From Candidatus Coatesiibacteriota bacterium (GTDB lineage Bacteria; RBG-13-66-14; B26-G2; JAUVZD01): a DNA stretch of 64,000 nt. Within the stretch, counting starts at the first letter, position 1, and the number at the start of each line of letters is the position of its first letter. The notes under the pieces were generated by a model. The model was not told the DNA's origin, ran no database searches, and saw nothing but the letters and a program-made list of their open reading frames with translations. The position numbers and the translations under genes are program-made. Below, one piece after another: positions 15,195 through 23,797 of this stretch. The stretch spans positions 1 through 64,000 of the forward strand of contig JAUVZD010000008.1 of the NCBI GenBank assembly GCA_030602715.1, read 5' to 3'.

Positions 15195-18044
15195 ATGCCA
15201 AAAGGCGACGACAGCATAATTATACGCGGGGCTAGGGTGCATAATCTAAAGAATATAGATGTGCGCATTCCCCGCAACCGACTGGTGGTCATCACCGGAA
15301 TATCCGGCTCGGGGAAATCCAGCCTGGCATTTGACACCCTCTACGCCGAGGGACAGCGCCGTTATGTGGAGTCCCTCTCCGCCTATGCCCGCCAGTTTCT
15401 GGGTCAGATGGACAAGCCGGACTGTGACTCCATAGAGGGGCTCTCCCCAGCCATCTCCATAGACCAGAAGTCTGCCAGCAAGAACCCCCGCTCCACCGTG
15501 GCTACCATCACCGAGATACACGATTATCTGCGCCTGCTCTACGCCCGGGTCGGAAAGCCCCACTGTTATCAGTGCGGAAAGCCCATTGAGGCACAGGCGG
15601 TGGATCAGATGGTGGATGAGGTGATGAACCTGCCGGAGGGAACCCGATTTTATGTCCTCTCTCCGTTGGTGAAAGGGCGCAAGGGTGAACACCGCTCCGT
15701 ATTTGAATCCGCCCAGAAGTCCGGTTTCACCAGGGTCATTGTTGATGAGCTTGAGTATCGTCTGGATGAGGAGATTCCTCTGGACAAGAACAAGAAGCAC
15801 ACCATTGAATTGGTCGTTGACCGCCTGGTGATGAAAGAGAACCTGCGCAGTCGTCTGCACGAAGCTCTGGAGACCGCGCTCTCAAAATCGGACGACGGAT
15901 TGGTCAAGGTGAAAATTGTGGATGAGGGCTCAAAGGACGGTGAAAAATTTCTCTTCAGCCGAAAACTCTCCTGCCCCAACTGCGGTATCAGCTACGAGGA
16001 GCTCTCTCCACGGATGTTCTCCTTCAACAGTCCCTATGGTCGCTGTCCCACCTGCGACGGTCTGGGCTTCATCAGCGAGGTGGACCCGGAGCTGGTCATC
16101 TCCCATCCTCAGCTTTCCATAAATGAGGGAGCCATCTCCCCCTGGCGAGATACCTCCTCGGAGTGGGTCTCCGCCATCCTGGGGGCATTATCCCGTAATT
16201 ATAAGATTGACCTGGATAAGCCCTATCAGGAACTCAGGGAGGAGCAGAAGCGGGTCATCCTTTATGGAACCGGAAGCGATGAACTCCTGGTGGAGTTCGG
16301 CGACGAGCGCTTTCGGCGCAGTAGGCGAATGCGCTTTCGGGGGGTGATACCACTCATTGAGCGGGGCTACCACGAGACCTCCTCGGATGACGCCAGAGAA
16401 TTCTACTATGGTCGCTTTATCGCCAAAAATCCCTGTCCCGACTGCGGGGGGATGCGCCTGAAGCCGGCATCTCTTGCGGTAACTGTGGGGGGGAGGAACC
16501 TGGGCGAGGTGACCGCTATGAGCGTTGAGTCTGCGCTTCAGTTCTTCTCCGGACTCAAATTTTCCGAACATGAGATGTTGATAGCCAGGGAGGTGCTGAA
16601 GGAGATATCCGGCCGCTTAAAATTCATGCAGGATGTGGGGCTCTCCTACCTCACCCTGGACCGGACGGCTCCCACACTGGCGGGCGGGGAGGTTCAGCGC
16701 ATCCGTCTGGCAACCCAGATAGGCTCCGGTCTGGTGGGAGTGTTGTATATCCTGGATGAGCCCACCATCGGGCTCCATCAGCGGGATAATAAAAGACTGT
16801 TGGCTACGCTCAAAAAACTGCGGGATTTGGGCAATACGGTGATAATAGTGGAGCACGACCGTGAGACCATCAACTCCGCCGACTGGGTCATTGACCTGGG
16901 ACCGGGGGCGGGAGTGCACGGTGGGGAGGTGGTTACTTTTGGTCCGCCGGAGAAGGTGGCAAGGAGCAGAAATTCGCTCACCGGCAGGTACCTCTGTGGA
17001 CGGGAGGCGATTCCCATCCCCAGGGAGCGTAAGTCGGGCGACGGGCGTTTCTTGGAGATATTCGGGGCAGGTGAACACAATCTGAAGAATATTGAGGTCC
17101 GCTTTCCCCTGGGAACTTTCATCTGCGTAACCGGCGTATCCGGCTCGGGGAAATCAACCCTGGTGGATGAGACCCTATATCGTATTCTTGCCAGGGCAAT
17201 CAACCGCTCCCCGGTCAAACCGGGGAGATATAAGGCGGTTGATGGTGTGGAAAATATAGACAAGGTCATAGAGGTGGACCAGAGCCCCATCGGGCGTTCC
17301 CCCCGCTCCAATCCAGCCACTTATACCGGCGTCTTCACCCACATCCGGCACCTGTTTGCAATGTTGCCGGAATCCAAGGTTCGGGGCTACAGAGATGGGC
17401 GCTTCTCCTTCAATGTGTCCGGGGGTCGCTGTGAGGCTTGCGACGGCGACGGGTTCATCAAGGTGGAGATGCACTTTCTTCCCGATGTGTATATTCCCTG
17501 TCAGGTCTGCAAGGGCAAGCGCTACAATCGGGAGACCCTTGAGGTACGCTATAAGGGGAAAAACATCGCCGATGTCCTCTCCATGACCATTGAGGAGGCT
17601 TACTCCTTCTTTCAGACCATTCCCTCCGTCAAGCGGATTTTGCAGACCTTGCTGGATGTGGGATTGGGCTATCTGGAGTTGGGTCAGCCGGCTACCACCC
17701 TCTCCGGGGGAGAGGCTCAACGCATCAAGCTGGCTCGGGAACTGAGAAAGCGGGCTACCGGTAAAACCCTCTATATCCTGGACGAGCCCACCACCGGACT
17801 GCACTTTGAGGACGTGCGCAAACTGCTTTCGGTGCTTACTCGCCTGCGGGAGGGGGGAAACACGGTGGTGGTAATAGAACACAATTTTGAGGTGATCAAA
17901 ACCGCCGATTACATCATAGACCTGGGTCCTGAGGGTGGAGATGAGGGGGGATATGTGGTGGCTTGCGGAACTCCGGAGGAGGTGGCAAAAGTAAAGGATT
18001 CGCATACCGGGAGGTTCCTGCGGGGGATTCTACGGCAGAAATAG
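15195..18044 (+). CDS. uvrA: Excinuclease ABC subunit A
   Basis: 949 residues, normal UvrA length. Two ABC ATPase modules: Walker [10 protein letters not shown] near residue 33 and GVSGSGKST near 645, signatures LAGGE and LSGGEAQR, Walker B ILDEPT twice. Zinc modules: [10 protein letters not shown] early, CPNCG with CPTC near 270, and CEACDGDG with CQVCKGKR near 740. It recognises bulky DNA damage with UvrB in nucleotide excision repair. Starts are ATG 15195 or TTG 15186; the ATG is preferred. Own promoter at 15151-15179; monocistronic as far as seen. Confidence 0.98.
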   Translation: MPKGDDSIIIRGARVHNLKNIDVRIPRNRLVVITGISGSGKSSLAFDTLYAEGQRRYVESLSAYARQFLGQMDKPDCDSIEGLSPAISIDQKSASKNPRSTVATITEIHDYLRLLYARVGKPHCYQCGKPIEAQAVDQMVDEVMNLPEGTRFYVLSPLVKGRKGEHRSVFESAQKSGFTRVIVDELEYRLDEEIPLDKNKKHTIELVVDRLVMKENLRSRLHEALETALSKSDDGLVKVKIVDEGSKDGEKFLFSRKLSCPNCGISYEELSPRMFSFNSPYGRCPTCDGLGFISEVDPELVISHPQLSINEGAISPWRDTSSEWVSAILGALSRNYKIDLDKPYQELREEQKRVILYGTGSDELLVEFGDERFRRSRRMRFRGVIPLIERGYHETSSDDAREFYYGRFIAKNPCPDCGGMRLKPASLAVTVGGRNLGEVTAMSVESALQFFSGLKFSEHEMLIAREVLKEISGRLKFMQDVGLSYLTLDRTAPTLAGGEVQRIRLATQIGSGLVGVLYILDEPTIGLHQRDNKRLLATLKKLRDLGNTVIIVEHDRETINSADWVIDLGPGAGVHGGEVVTFGPPEKVARSRNSLTGRYLCGREAIPIPRERKSGDGRFLEIFGAGEHNLKNIEVRFPLGTFICVTGVSGSGKSTLVDETLYRILARAINRSPVKPGRYKAVDGVENIDKVIEVDQSPIGRSPRSNPATYTGVFTHIRHLFAMLPESKVRGYRDGRFSFNVSGGRCEACDGDGFIKVEMHFLPDVYIPCQVCKGKRYNRETLEVRYKGKNIADVLSMTIEEAYSFFQTIPSVKRILQTLLDVGLGYLELGQPATTLSGGEAQRIKLARELRKRATGKTLYILDEPTTGLHFEDVRKLLSVLTRLREGGNTVVVIEHNFEVIKTADYIIDLGPEGGDEGGYVVACGTPEEVAKVKDSHTGRFLRGILRQK

Positions 18045-18057
18045 GATAGATTTTTTA

Positions 18058-18086
18058 TTGATTTTTCGCCAGGTGTGTGTTAAATT
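18058..18086 (+). promoter_or_regulatory. Sigma70-like promoter of the LysM protein gene
   Basis: TTGATT (18058-18063), 17 bp, TAAATT (18081-18086), 31 bp upstream of the ATG. Confidence 0.5.
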
Positions 18087-18117
18087 TTAAGCCTGATACG
18101 CAGGGGAGTTAGCGAAA

Positions 18118-18456
18118 ATGAATAGACCGATTTTGTTTGTCTCTGTCCTTTTATGCCTGATACTTCTGGTGCCGAATCTGGCGTTTGCTTCCAAGTTCGC
18201 CATAATCGGGAGAAAGCCGCCCAAGGAGGAGCCGATAGAAGAGGTTGAGCCCCCACCACCGCCGACTTATGGTGGGGAGCAGTTGGGCACCACTCATGTG
18301 GTGGTGAAAGGGGAGTGTCTCTTCTTCATTGCCGGATATAGGGAGTATTACGGCGACCCGTTCAAGTGGCGCCTGATCTATGAGGCTAATAGGGACAAGA
18401 TAGCTAACCCCCACTGGATCTACCCCGGGCAGGAGTTTTATATCCCTCCGGAGTAG
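18118..18456 (+). CDS. Small secreted LysM-domain protein
   Basis: 112 residues. A signal peptide (MNRPILFVSVLLCLILL...AFA) is followed by a proline/glutamate-rich linker (residues about 36-58) and a LysM-like module: THVVVKGECLFFIAGYREYYGD, WRLIYEANRDKI, HWIYPGQEFYIP. LysM modules bind N-acetylglucosamine polymers, so the protein probably sits on peptidoglycan in the periplasm. It has its own promoter and a strong terminator. Cargo or partner unknown. Confidence 0.88.
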   Translation: MNRPILFVSVLLCLILLVPNLAFASKFAIIGRKPPKEEPIEEVEPPPPPTYGGEQLGTTHVVVKGECLFFIAGYREYYGDPFKWRLIYEANRDKIANPHWIYPGQEFYIPPE

Positions 18457-18477
18457 TCTAAATTATTGCAAAATCAA

Positions 18478-18507
18478 CCCCACCTTGAACTTCAGGTGGG
18501 GCTTTTT
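18478..18507. terminator. Intrinsic terminator after the LysM gene
   Basis: CCCCACCT (18478-18485) pairs with AGGTGGGG (18494-18501), followed by CTTTTT. It lies between convergent genes and may serve both. Confidence 0.85.
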
Positions 18508-18537
18508 ATTGGGAGAGAATATGTCTGTTGGGCTTTT

Positions 18538-19635
18538 TTATTCGCCGATAGCCTTTCCACACTCCGGGCAGAATTTGGCACCGGAGGGAATATCCTTTTC
18601 GCAGGAGGGGCATTTCTTGGTGGTGACCAGGGGATTTCCACATTCCGGGCAGAACTTCCCCAGGGGGACGGTTTTTTCGCAGGCGGGACATTGCACCGTT
18701 TGTTTTTTCACCTTGGGTTTTAACTCCCCCCCGCAGGCGGGGCAGAAGTGGGAGTTGGCGGGGATGGTGGCGTTGCATTTGGTGCAGGTGGTGGTCTGCA
18801 TGGTGTTCATCATCTGCATCTGCTGAGCCATACTCATTCCGGCGCCGATGCCCATACCCAAACCCATGCCTTCACCCATACCGCTCTCACTGCCGGCGGC
18901 TTCTTCTATGGCTTTGGCGGTCTTATACTGCATAAATTTGTTCATGTCTCCGACGGCGCCCATGCCAGCCCGCTCGTCGATGGCTTTTTCCACCTCCGGC
19001 GGAGGGGTGATGGCGTTGATGAAGAAATCCCTCACTTCCAAGCCGTATTTTGCCAGGTCGTCAACGACTCGGGACTTCATCGCTGTGCCCAGTTCGTCGT
19101 AGATTGAGGTTAGGTCAAAGACGGATTTCATATTCTCGCCGAGGATATCGGTGAATCGGCTGACGAATATCCCCTTTAAGAAGCCAATGATGTCGCCGGT
19201 GGTGAATAACCCCTGGGTGCCCACAATTTTGTTTACGAACAGTTGGGAGTCGTGAATAACGATGGAGTAAGTGCCGTATGAACGCAGGCGAACCATGCCC
19301 AGCTCGGCGTCCCGGAAGGGGACCGGGTCCGGGGTGCCCCACTTCAGATTGCGAAAGGTCTTCTTGTTGACGAAATAGACCTCCGCCTTGAAGGGGCTGT
19401 CCCCTCCGCTCAATAAGGCGGATAAGAATTTGGTGAGCAGGGGGATGTTGGCGGTGGTCAGGGTGTGTCGTCCGGGTCCGAAGACATCGTAGGCTTTACC
19501 GTCACGGAAGAAGACCGCCTTCTGGTTCTCCCGCACGGTCAGTTGGGCGCCGAGCTTTAGCTCATCGTTGGGAAAGCGGACCACCATCTCATCGCCCATC
19601 TCCTCCCGCCACTCTATAACATCTATTACTGCCAA
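18538..19635 (-). CDS. SPFH/band-7-like protein with three C-terminal zinc ribbons
   Basis: 365 residues. Residues about 1-240 match the soluble SPFH (YdjI/virion-core-like) group: VIEWREEMGDEMVVRFP, a VRENQKAVFFRDGK strand and GPGRHTL. Residues 240-285 are glycine/methionine-rich (GMGEGMGLGMGIGAGM). Then come three zinc ribbons: CTKC..CPAC, CPAC..CPEC and CPSC..CPEC. SPFH proteins form oligomeric membrane-associated scaffolds; the zinc ribbons may bind partners. The start is TTG at 19635, 6 bp after GGAGGT; a longer frame lacks a ribosome site. It follows its partner gene by 19 bp. Confidence 0.85.
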   Translation of the reverse strand: MAVIDVIEWREEMGDEMVVRFPNDELKLGAQLTVRENQKAVFFRDGKAYDVFGPGRHTLTTANIPLLTKFLSALLSGGDSPFKAEVYFVNKKTFRNLKWGTPDPVPFRDAELGMVRLRSYGTYSIVIHDSQLFVNKIVGTQGLFTTGDIIGFLKGIFVSRFTDILGENMKSVFDLTSIYDELGTAMKSRVVDDLAKYGLEVRDFFINAITPPPEVEKAIDERAGMGAVGDMNKFMQYKTAKAIEEAAGSESGMGEGMGLGMGIGAGMSMAQQMQMMNTMQTTTCTKCNATIPANSHFCPACGGELKPKVKKQTVQCPACEKTVPLGKFCPECGNPLVTTKKCPSCEKDIPSGAKFCPECGKAIGE

Positions 19636-19654
19636 TGTGCACCTCCAATTGTTT

Positions 19655-20176
19655 TTAAGGTTGCAGAAGTATCTCTTCCCGTTTGGTGAATTCAGCATCC
19701 AAGCCCTCCACCTTCTCCGTCAATGCCTCCAGAGCTTTGCTGAGTTCGGAAGCTTCGCCTGCCGCCTTTTTAGCTTTGGTGACAAACTCCTCCGTCTCCA
19801 TAACCTGTTGTAGTATCTCTGCGTCGAAATCATAGAGTTTGTCCAGGTGGTGTTCATCCACCCGCACCGGATCAAAGAAGCCGGCGTAGCCGTAATCGGC
19901 GAAGCGGATGCGGTCCTCTACCTTCTCCATTTTGGCGGCGACTCTGTCCACAGGGGAGAGTTCCTCCAACCGCCCGTCGTTGGTCAGCTTCTCGGCTATC
20001 TTCATAAAATCCCGGCGATAGCCGCCCAGCTTGTCGGCGATGTGCACCCGAAGCATCTTGTCCGCCTCCCGACGGGTCTCCTTCTCGGTGTAGCCACCGT
20101 AGGCGGGAATGTGCTCCACACACCAATCGTGGAACTTTCTTCGGTCACTGCCGACCAGGTTTCTCAGGTCTTCCAA
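19655..20176 (-). CDS. Conserved hypothetical, helical; partner of the SPFH protein
   Basis: 173 residues, no signal peptide, no cysteine cluster (one Cys near the N terminus). Mostly charged helices; landmarks are FHDWCVEHIPAYGGYTE, the VEDRIRFADYGYAGFFDPV block and a C-terminal coiled coil (residues about 120-170). I do not know a function. It sits 19 bp upstream of the SPFH gene and shares its promoter, so a scaffold or membrane-stress role together with it is likely. The start is TTG 20176 with AAAGGAG at 7 bp; upstream codons lie in the promoter region. Confidence 0.7.
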   Translation of the reverse strand: MEDLRNLVGSDRRKFHDWCVEHIPAYGGYTEKETRREADKMLRVHIADKLGGYRRDFMKIAEKLTNDGRLEELSPVDRVAAKMEKVEDRIRFADYGYAGFFDPVRVDEHHLDKLYDFDAEILQQVMETEEFVTKAKKAAGEASELSKALEALTEKVEGLDAEFTKREEILLQP

Positions 20177-20213
20177 TTTATCACTCCTTTCAAGATAGCC
20201 AAAAGGGGAATTG

Positions 20214-20242
20214 ATTATACATAAATATATTCGGATTTGCAA
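20214..20242 (-). promoter_or_regulatory. Sigma70-like promoter of the SPFH operon
   Basis: On the minus strand TTGCAA (20242-20237), 17 bp, TATAAT (20219-20214), about 40 bp upstream of the TTG start at 20176. Confidence 0.65.
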
Positions 20243-20440
20243 TTAGAACTGACCTAATTTTATCATCCCAATAGGGGAAAATGAGATTAAAGTGTGCAGA
20301 ACGATTGTCCGTGGGCAGTAAAACTAATCTGCCAACTACTTAAATGTTTTATTATATATTATCATATCAGAGACTGGATTTAAACTATAATTTCGCAGGT
20401 GTCGGTTTAACGATATTCGGGATTTTAACGGGACTATTTC

Positions 20441-20466
20441 AAAAAGAGCAGGCCTTTCGGCCTGCT
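20441..20466 (-). terminator. Intrinsic terminator of gene 20490-20975
   Basis: AGCAGGCC (20447-20454) and GGCCTGCT (20459-20466) with a GAAA loop on the minus strand, followed by CTTTTT. Confidence 0.9.
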
Positions 20467-20489
20467 TGAGGTCGTTTCTGTGGGTAGCA

Positions 20490-20975
20490 TCACATGTATA
20501 TCAGCAGGAGGATGCCGGTAATTGCCCCACTGATGCCTGCAGATATTGCCAGGGCGGTGGCGCTTCCTTTCTCCTTCTGGGTGAACATATATATGGCAGC
20601 CGTACCGGTGGTGATGCATGTCGTTGAGCTTATCCACAGTATGGGTCGAGCCACGGGACCCATATACTTCTTCATCTTGACCCTCTTCTCAAACTCCTCT
20701 TTATCTATGGGGCGGAGGATGTCGTCCATGAAGGAGCGCTCAAAGGTGATCATCTCAAACTCGGGATTGGCACGGTTGATGATCAGACCGATGGGTTCAT
20801 CCAATCGCCCTTCAATGATTAACCCTTCAAGGAAGATTAGCTCACCCCTCTCTCCACGGGTTACTTCGGGGCTAGCCTCAGTGGTGGAGTATTCAATCTG
20901 GGCAAATCCCAGACCGATTGAGGAGAGAAAGACGAAGACGGTCAGGAAAGTTATTCTGGACAGATTTTGTCTCAT
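20490..20975 (-). CDS. Exported membrane protein of unknown function
   Basis: 161 residues. A signal peptide (residues 1-25, ...GLGFAQ) is followed by a soluble part that includes IFLEGLIIEGRLDEP and FERSFMDDILRPIDKEEFEKR. Two hydrophobic segments follow near the C terminus: ILWISSTTCITTGTAAIYMF and ALAISAGISGAITGILLLIYM, the second rich in small residues like a glycine zipper. I do not recognise a family; the EGLIIEGRLDEP segment is reminiscent of TonB-like energy-transducer linkers but this is weak. It has a clear GGAGGTGG ribosome site, its own promoter and terminator. Confidence 0.7.
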   Translation of the reverse strand: MRQNLSRITFLTVFVFLSSIGLGFAQIEYSTTEASPEVTRGERGELIFLEGLIIEGRLDEPIGLIINRANPEFEMITFERSFMDDILRPIDKEEFEKRVKMKKYMGPVARPILWISSTTCITTGTAAIYMFTQKEKGSATALAISAGISGAITGILLLIYM

Positions 20976-21028
20976 ATGGATACCACCTCCCTACCGGGCG
21001 GTTTAGTCTGAGCCTTTTACCTATTTTT

Positions 21029-21057
21029 ATTATTCCATAAAACTTTGCTTAAGTCAA
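21029..21057 (-). promoter_or_regulatory. Sigma70-like promoter for 20490-20975
   Basis: On the minus strand TTGACT (21057-21052), 17 bp, AATAAT (21034-21029). Confidence 0.65.
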
Positions 21058-21071
21058 GGGTTGTTAGGGGA

Positions 21072-21104
21072 AAAATGAAGGGGTGGGGCTGTGCCTCACC
21101 CCTT
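21072..21104 (-). terminator. Intrinsic terminator of the TPR envelope operon
   Basis: AAGGGGTG (21078-21085) and CACCCCTT (21097-21104); on the minus strand CATTTTT follows. It marks the end of the unit that begins at 29030. Confidence 0.75.
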
Positions 21105-21146
21105 TTTCAAACGATTATCCTTTATCACCGACTGAATTCTTGATTT

Positions 21147-23630
21147 CTACTCCGGTGGCGTCTCCGTCCCCTCCTCTGGAGGAGTTACCTCCTCTGTAGC
21201 AGTTTCTTCTTCACTGGAGGGAGCCTCCTCGGTGGTCTCTTCTTCCATGGGAGTTATCTCTTCGGAGGTAGTTTCCTCTTCAAAGGTGCTCGTCTCCTCA
21301 AAGCTCTCCTCCTCCGGTGGAGCGAATTCCTCCGGCGGTGGGGTGTAAGTCTCATAAGTGCTGACCATTGATTCGGGCAGGCGGATATCTATGACCGAGG
21401 GCTCATAGCACTCCATCTTCACCCAGTAGCTGTCCTTCTTTCCACTGCGCGCTTCAACAGCTATGGCGTTGTCGCCGATTCGCAGATAGGGGGTGATGTC
21501 GTAGGTATCTACCGATTTCCAGTCGTCGTCCGAGCCCACCATCTGACCGTTCACATATAGGGTGTATTCCTCACGGGCGGAGATGCGCACCATACGGGTC
21601 ATGGGACGGGTGTGCAGGGAGAATTTTATCACATAGTAGGTATATTCCGATAGATATGGCGACCACATGAAGATGGCTTCCTGGTCGTCGTTGAAGCCGA
21701 ATAGTTTGGACCGATCCTTCTCCGAAATCATACCTTCCCCGGGCTTGGACCAGGAGGATATGTTGGCGGTGTAGGTATTCCAGCCGGGTGTGGGTACGCT
21801 GGTGGAGACCTTCCAGCCGGCATCGGGATGGGAGGGGATGACCAACCCGGTCCAGTCTTCGCCACTGACATACAGTTCCGGATAGTAGTATATCAATCTG
21901 GTTTGGGCATATTCGGACCATTCATCGCTGACGCCGGTCAGTTGGCTTTGGTCGAAACACTCCATGAAGTAATCTCTGGCTTTGCTGTAATATGGTTTTG
22001 CCTGCTCCTCCAGTCCCTGCCTGTATTCTGCAACATATTCCGGGTTGTCAATGATCTCTTGGGGTATCTCCGAGAAGACGAAGGCGTCCCCGAAGTTCTC
22101 ATTTATCTGCCCCAAACGGCAGATGGAGACGGACTTAAATTCGGGGACATCATACTCAATGAGCAGTTTATAGAGGGTGTCGCAGGCTTGGTAGAGTTGA
22201 TTCTTCTTTTCAAAGTTGGCTTTGAGCACCTCAATGGGCATAGTCAACATGATGGGTTCAAACTGCTGATAGAAGCTCTCGGCAATTTGGAAGTTTGCCT
22301 TGGCTGGATAGATCACCGTTTCCGGTTCCAGGTCCTCACTGTAGGTGTAGTCGCTTCTAATCTCCTCAAATATCTTGACTGTAGCTAGATACTGCTGGTG
22401 GGCGTCATCCCAGTTACCGGCTAGCTCGTCAGCGTATCCCACTTTATACATAGCTTCCACCAGCCGATTGACATCCCTGGGTTTGGAGGAGAGGAACACC
22501 TGGTAGGTAGTTTTGACCCCCTTCCAGTCGCCCAATATCTCGTAATCCTGAGCGGTGTTATACATTGCCTCAAACTGGGCATCGTCAACATTCTTTGAGG
22601 GGTCGGTGCTGTAGACCAGTTGGTAGATGCTTATGGCATCACGCCATTTCTCCACCTTTTCATAGGCGTGAGCCGCTTTCATCAAGGTGGCGATGCGGTC
22701 GGGTGCGTTGGGAAAGAAGTCCAGGTATTCCATATAGACCTGGGCGGCCTTGTCCCAAGCGCCGATCTCCTCGTAGGCTGCAGCAGCACTATTCAAGCTG
22801 GTGAGAGCCAAATCCTTGTCCGGGATGTCAGCGTCAAAGTCCTTGGGTTGTCCTTTGAGGATTTTGCGGGCTACTTCCAGATACTGCTCCGCCTGATCGG
22901 TTTTGGCGGCAGAGACCGTGGGGTCAACGGTAACTTCGGGCATTTCCATACCCTCTTCAATCCCGGGTGCTTCCATATGGCTGATGCTGGGGATTACTCC
23001 TCCGGTGACCTCGGCTATCTGCATCTGCGCAGCAAGGGCTCTTCGGTTTGCCTCTCTGGAGTATTCCTCAAACTTAGACCTCTTGTCGTCGTCGGGGGCG
23101 TTGTAAGCCAGGTTGGCGTATGTGTCCGCAGTCTTGGCATACCATTCCATAGAAATGGTGAACATCTGTTCCGCTTCTTTGCTCCGCTTCTCGCTCATGA
23201 AAGCATATCCGCGCTGGAAGTATATCAGGGAGATGTTATCGCAGGCCAGCACATACTCTTCGGATTTTTGGAATTCATCGGTGATTTCACCATAGGCGAG
23301 CAATGCCCTGTCGTAGTATTCGTAGAACTGGTAGGCTTGAGCCTCACGCATCAACACCTTGGGCATCTTTTCGTGTGTGGGATACATTGTCTCAAAGTTG
23401 TCGCAGGAACGGATCAGGTCCTGGGCTGATTCATCAATGGATGGGAGCTCGTAGCCGTCGCTGTCCAGAACCTTGCCCTCCTTGGTGACTATCTCATCTT
23501 CTCGGGGTATGGTCAGGTCTATGGTCTCCAAAACCTTGCCCCCGTTACCGCAGGAGGTGAGCGCCAGGACAAAAACCCCCGCCCCTACCAGCGAGGATAC
23601 CACCAATAGAACATTAAATAGTTTTTTCAT
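21147..23630 (-). CDS. Large TPR lipoprotein with C-terminal jelly-roll domain and acidic tail
   Basis: 827 residues. The lipoprotein signal ends LALTSC-G (Cys about 27). Residues 70-560 are tetratricopeptide-like helices (YEKVEKWRDAISIYQL, MYKVGYADELAGNWDDA, MEYLDFFPNAPDRIATLMKAA). Residues about 590-735 form a beta-sandwich with YTLYVNGQMVGSDDDW and YDITPYLRIGDNAIAVEA, matching the carbohydrate-binding-like jelly-roll of rhamnosidase/galactosidase N domains. The last 75 residues are a Glu/Thr/Pro-rich tail. Last gene of the operon from 29030. Probably an outer-membrane-anchored scaffold that may touch polysaccharide; the function is inferred from domains only. Confidence 0.82.
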   Translation of the reverse strand: MKKLFNVLLVVSSLVGAGVFVLALTSCGNGGKVLETIDLTIPREDEIVTKEGKVLDSDGYELPSIDESAQDLIRSCDNFETMYPTHEKMPKVLMREAQAYQFYEYYDRALLAYGEITDEFQKSEEYVLACDNISLIYFQRGYAFMSEKRSKEAEQMFTISMEWYAKTADTYANLAYNAPDDDKRSKFEEYSREANRRALAAQMQIAEVTGGVIPSISHMEAPGIEEGMEMPEVTVDPTVSAAKTDQAEQYLEVARKILKGQPKDFDADIPDKDLALTSLNSAAAAYEEIGAWDKAAQVYMEYLDFFPNAPDRIATLMKAAHAYEKVEKWRDAISIYQLVYSTDPSKNVDDAQFEAMYNTAQDYEILGDWKGVKTTYQVFLSSKPRDVNRLVEAMYKVGYADELAGNWDDAHQQYLATVKIFEEIRSDYTYSEDLEPETVIYPAKANFQIAESFYQQFEPIMLTMPIEVLKANFEKKNQLYQACDTLYKLLIEYDVPEFKSVSICRLGQINENFGDAFVFSEIPQEIIDNPEYVAEYRQGLEEQAKPYYSKARDYFMECFDQSQLTGVSDEWSEYAQTRLIYYYPELYVSGEDWTGLVIPSHPDAGWKVSTSVPTPGWNTYTANISSWSKPGEGMISEKDRSKLFGFNDDQEAIFMWSPYLSEYTYYVIKFSLHTRPMTRMVRISAREEYTLYVNGQMVGSDDDWKSVDTYDITPYLRIGDNAIAVEARSGKKDSYWVKMECYEPSVIDIRLPESMVSTYETYTPPPEEFAPPEEESFEETSTFEEETTSEEITPMEEETTEEAPSSEEETATEEVTPPEEGTETPPE

Positions 23631-23797
23631 CGGGTTTCACCTTGTTACCCAAAAGTTGGTTTTGTGATCACTGTCTAGAAGGGAATATTACCGTATGATT
23701 ATTTTTATTGCAATTCTATCGGGTCGTCGTCTCGCCCTTACCTTCGTCCTCTTCTGAGGAGGTTCCCCGGGGTCTCCTTATTCTTCACTCCCGCTCC

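Larger units (their letters stand above)
20177..20489. other. Intergenic region, no gene seen
   Basis: This 313 bp AT-rich stretch holds the terminator of the downstream-facing minus-strand gene (20441-20466) and the promoter of the SPFH unit (20214-20242). The roughly 200 bases between them show no convincing open frame or RNA structure. Confidence 0.6.

Noticed and set aside
17175-18005. 276-codon minus-strand frame inside uvrA
   Set aside because: Antisense to the conserved second ATPase half of UvrA, with no family features.
23631-23797. Continuation of the TPR lipoprotein past its TGA as another selenocysteine case
   Set aside because: The reading after the TGA is short and compositionally unlike the protein, and no Cys position or hairpin supports it.
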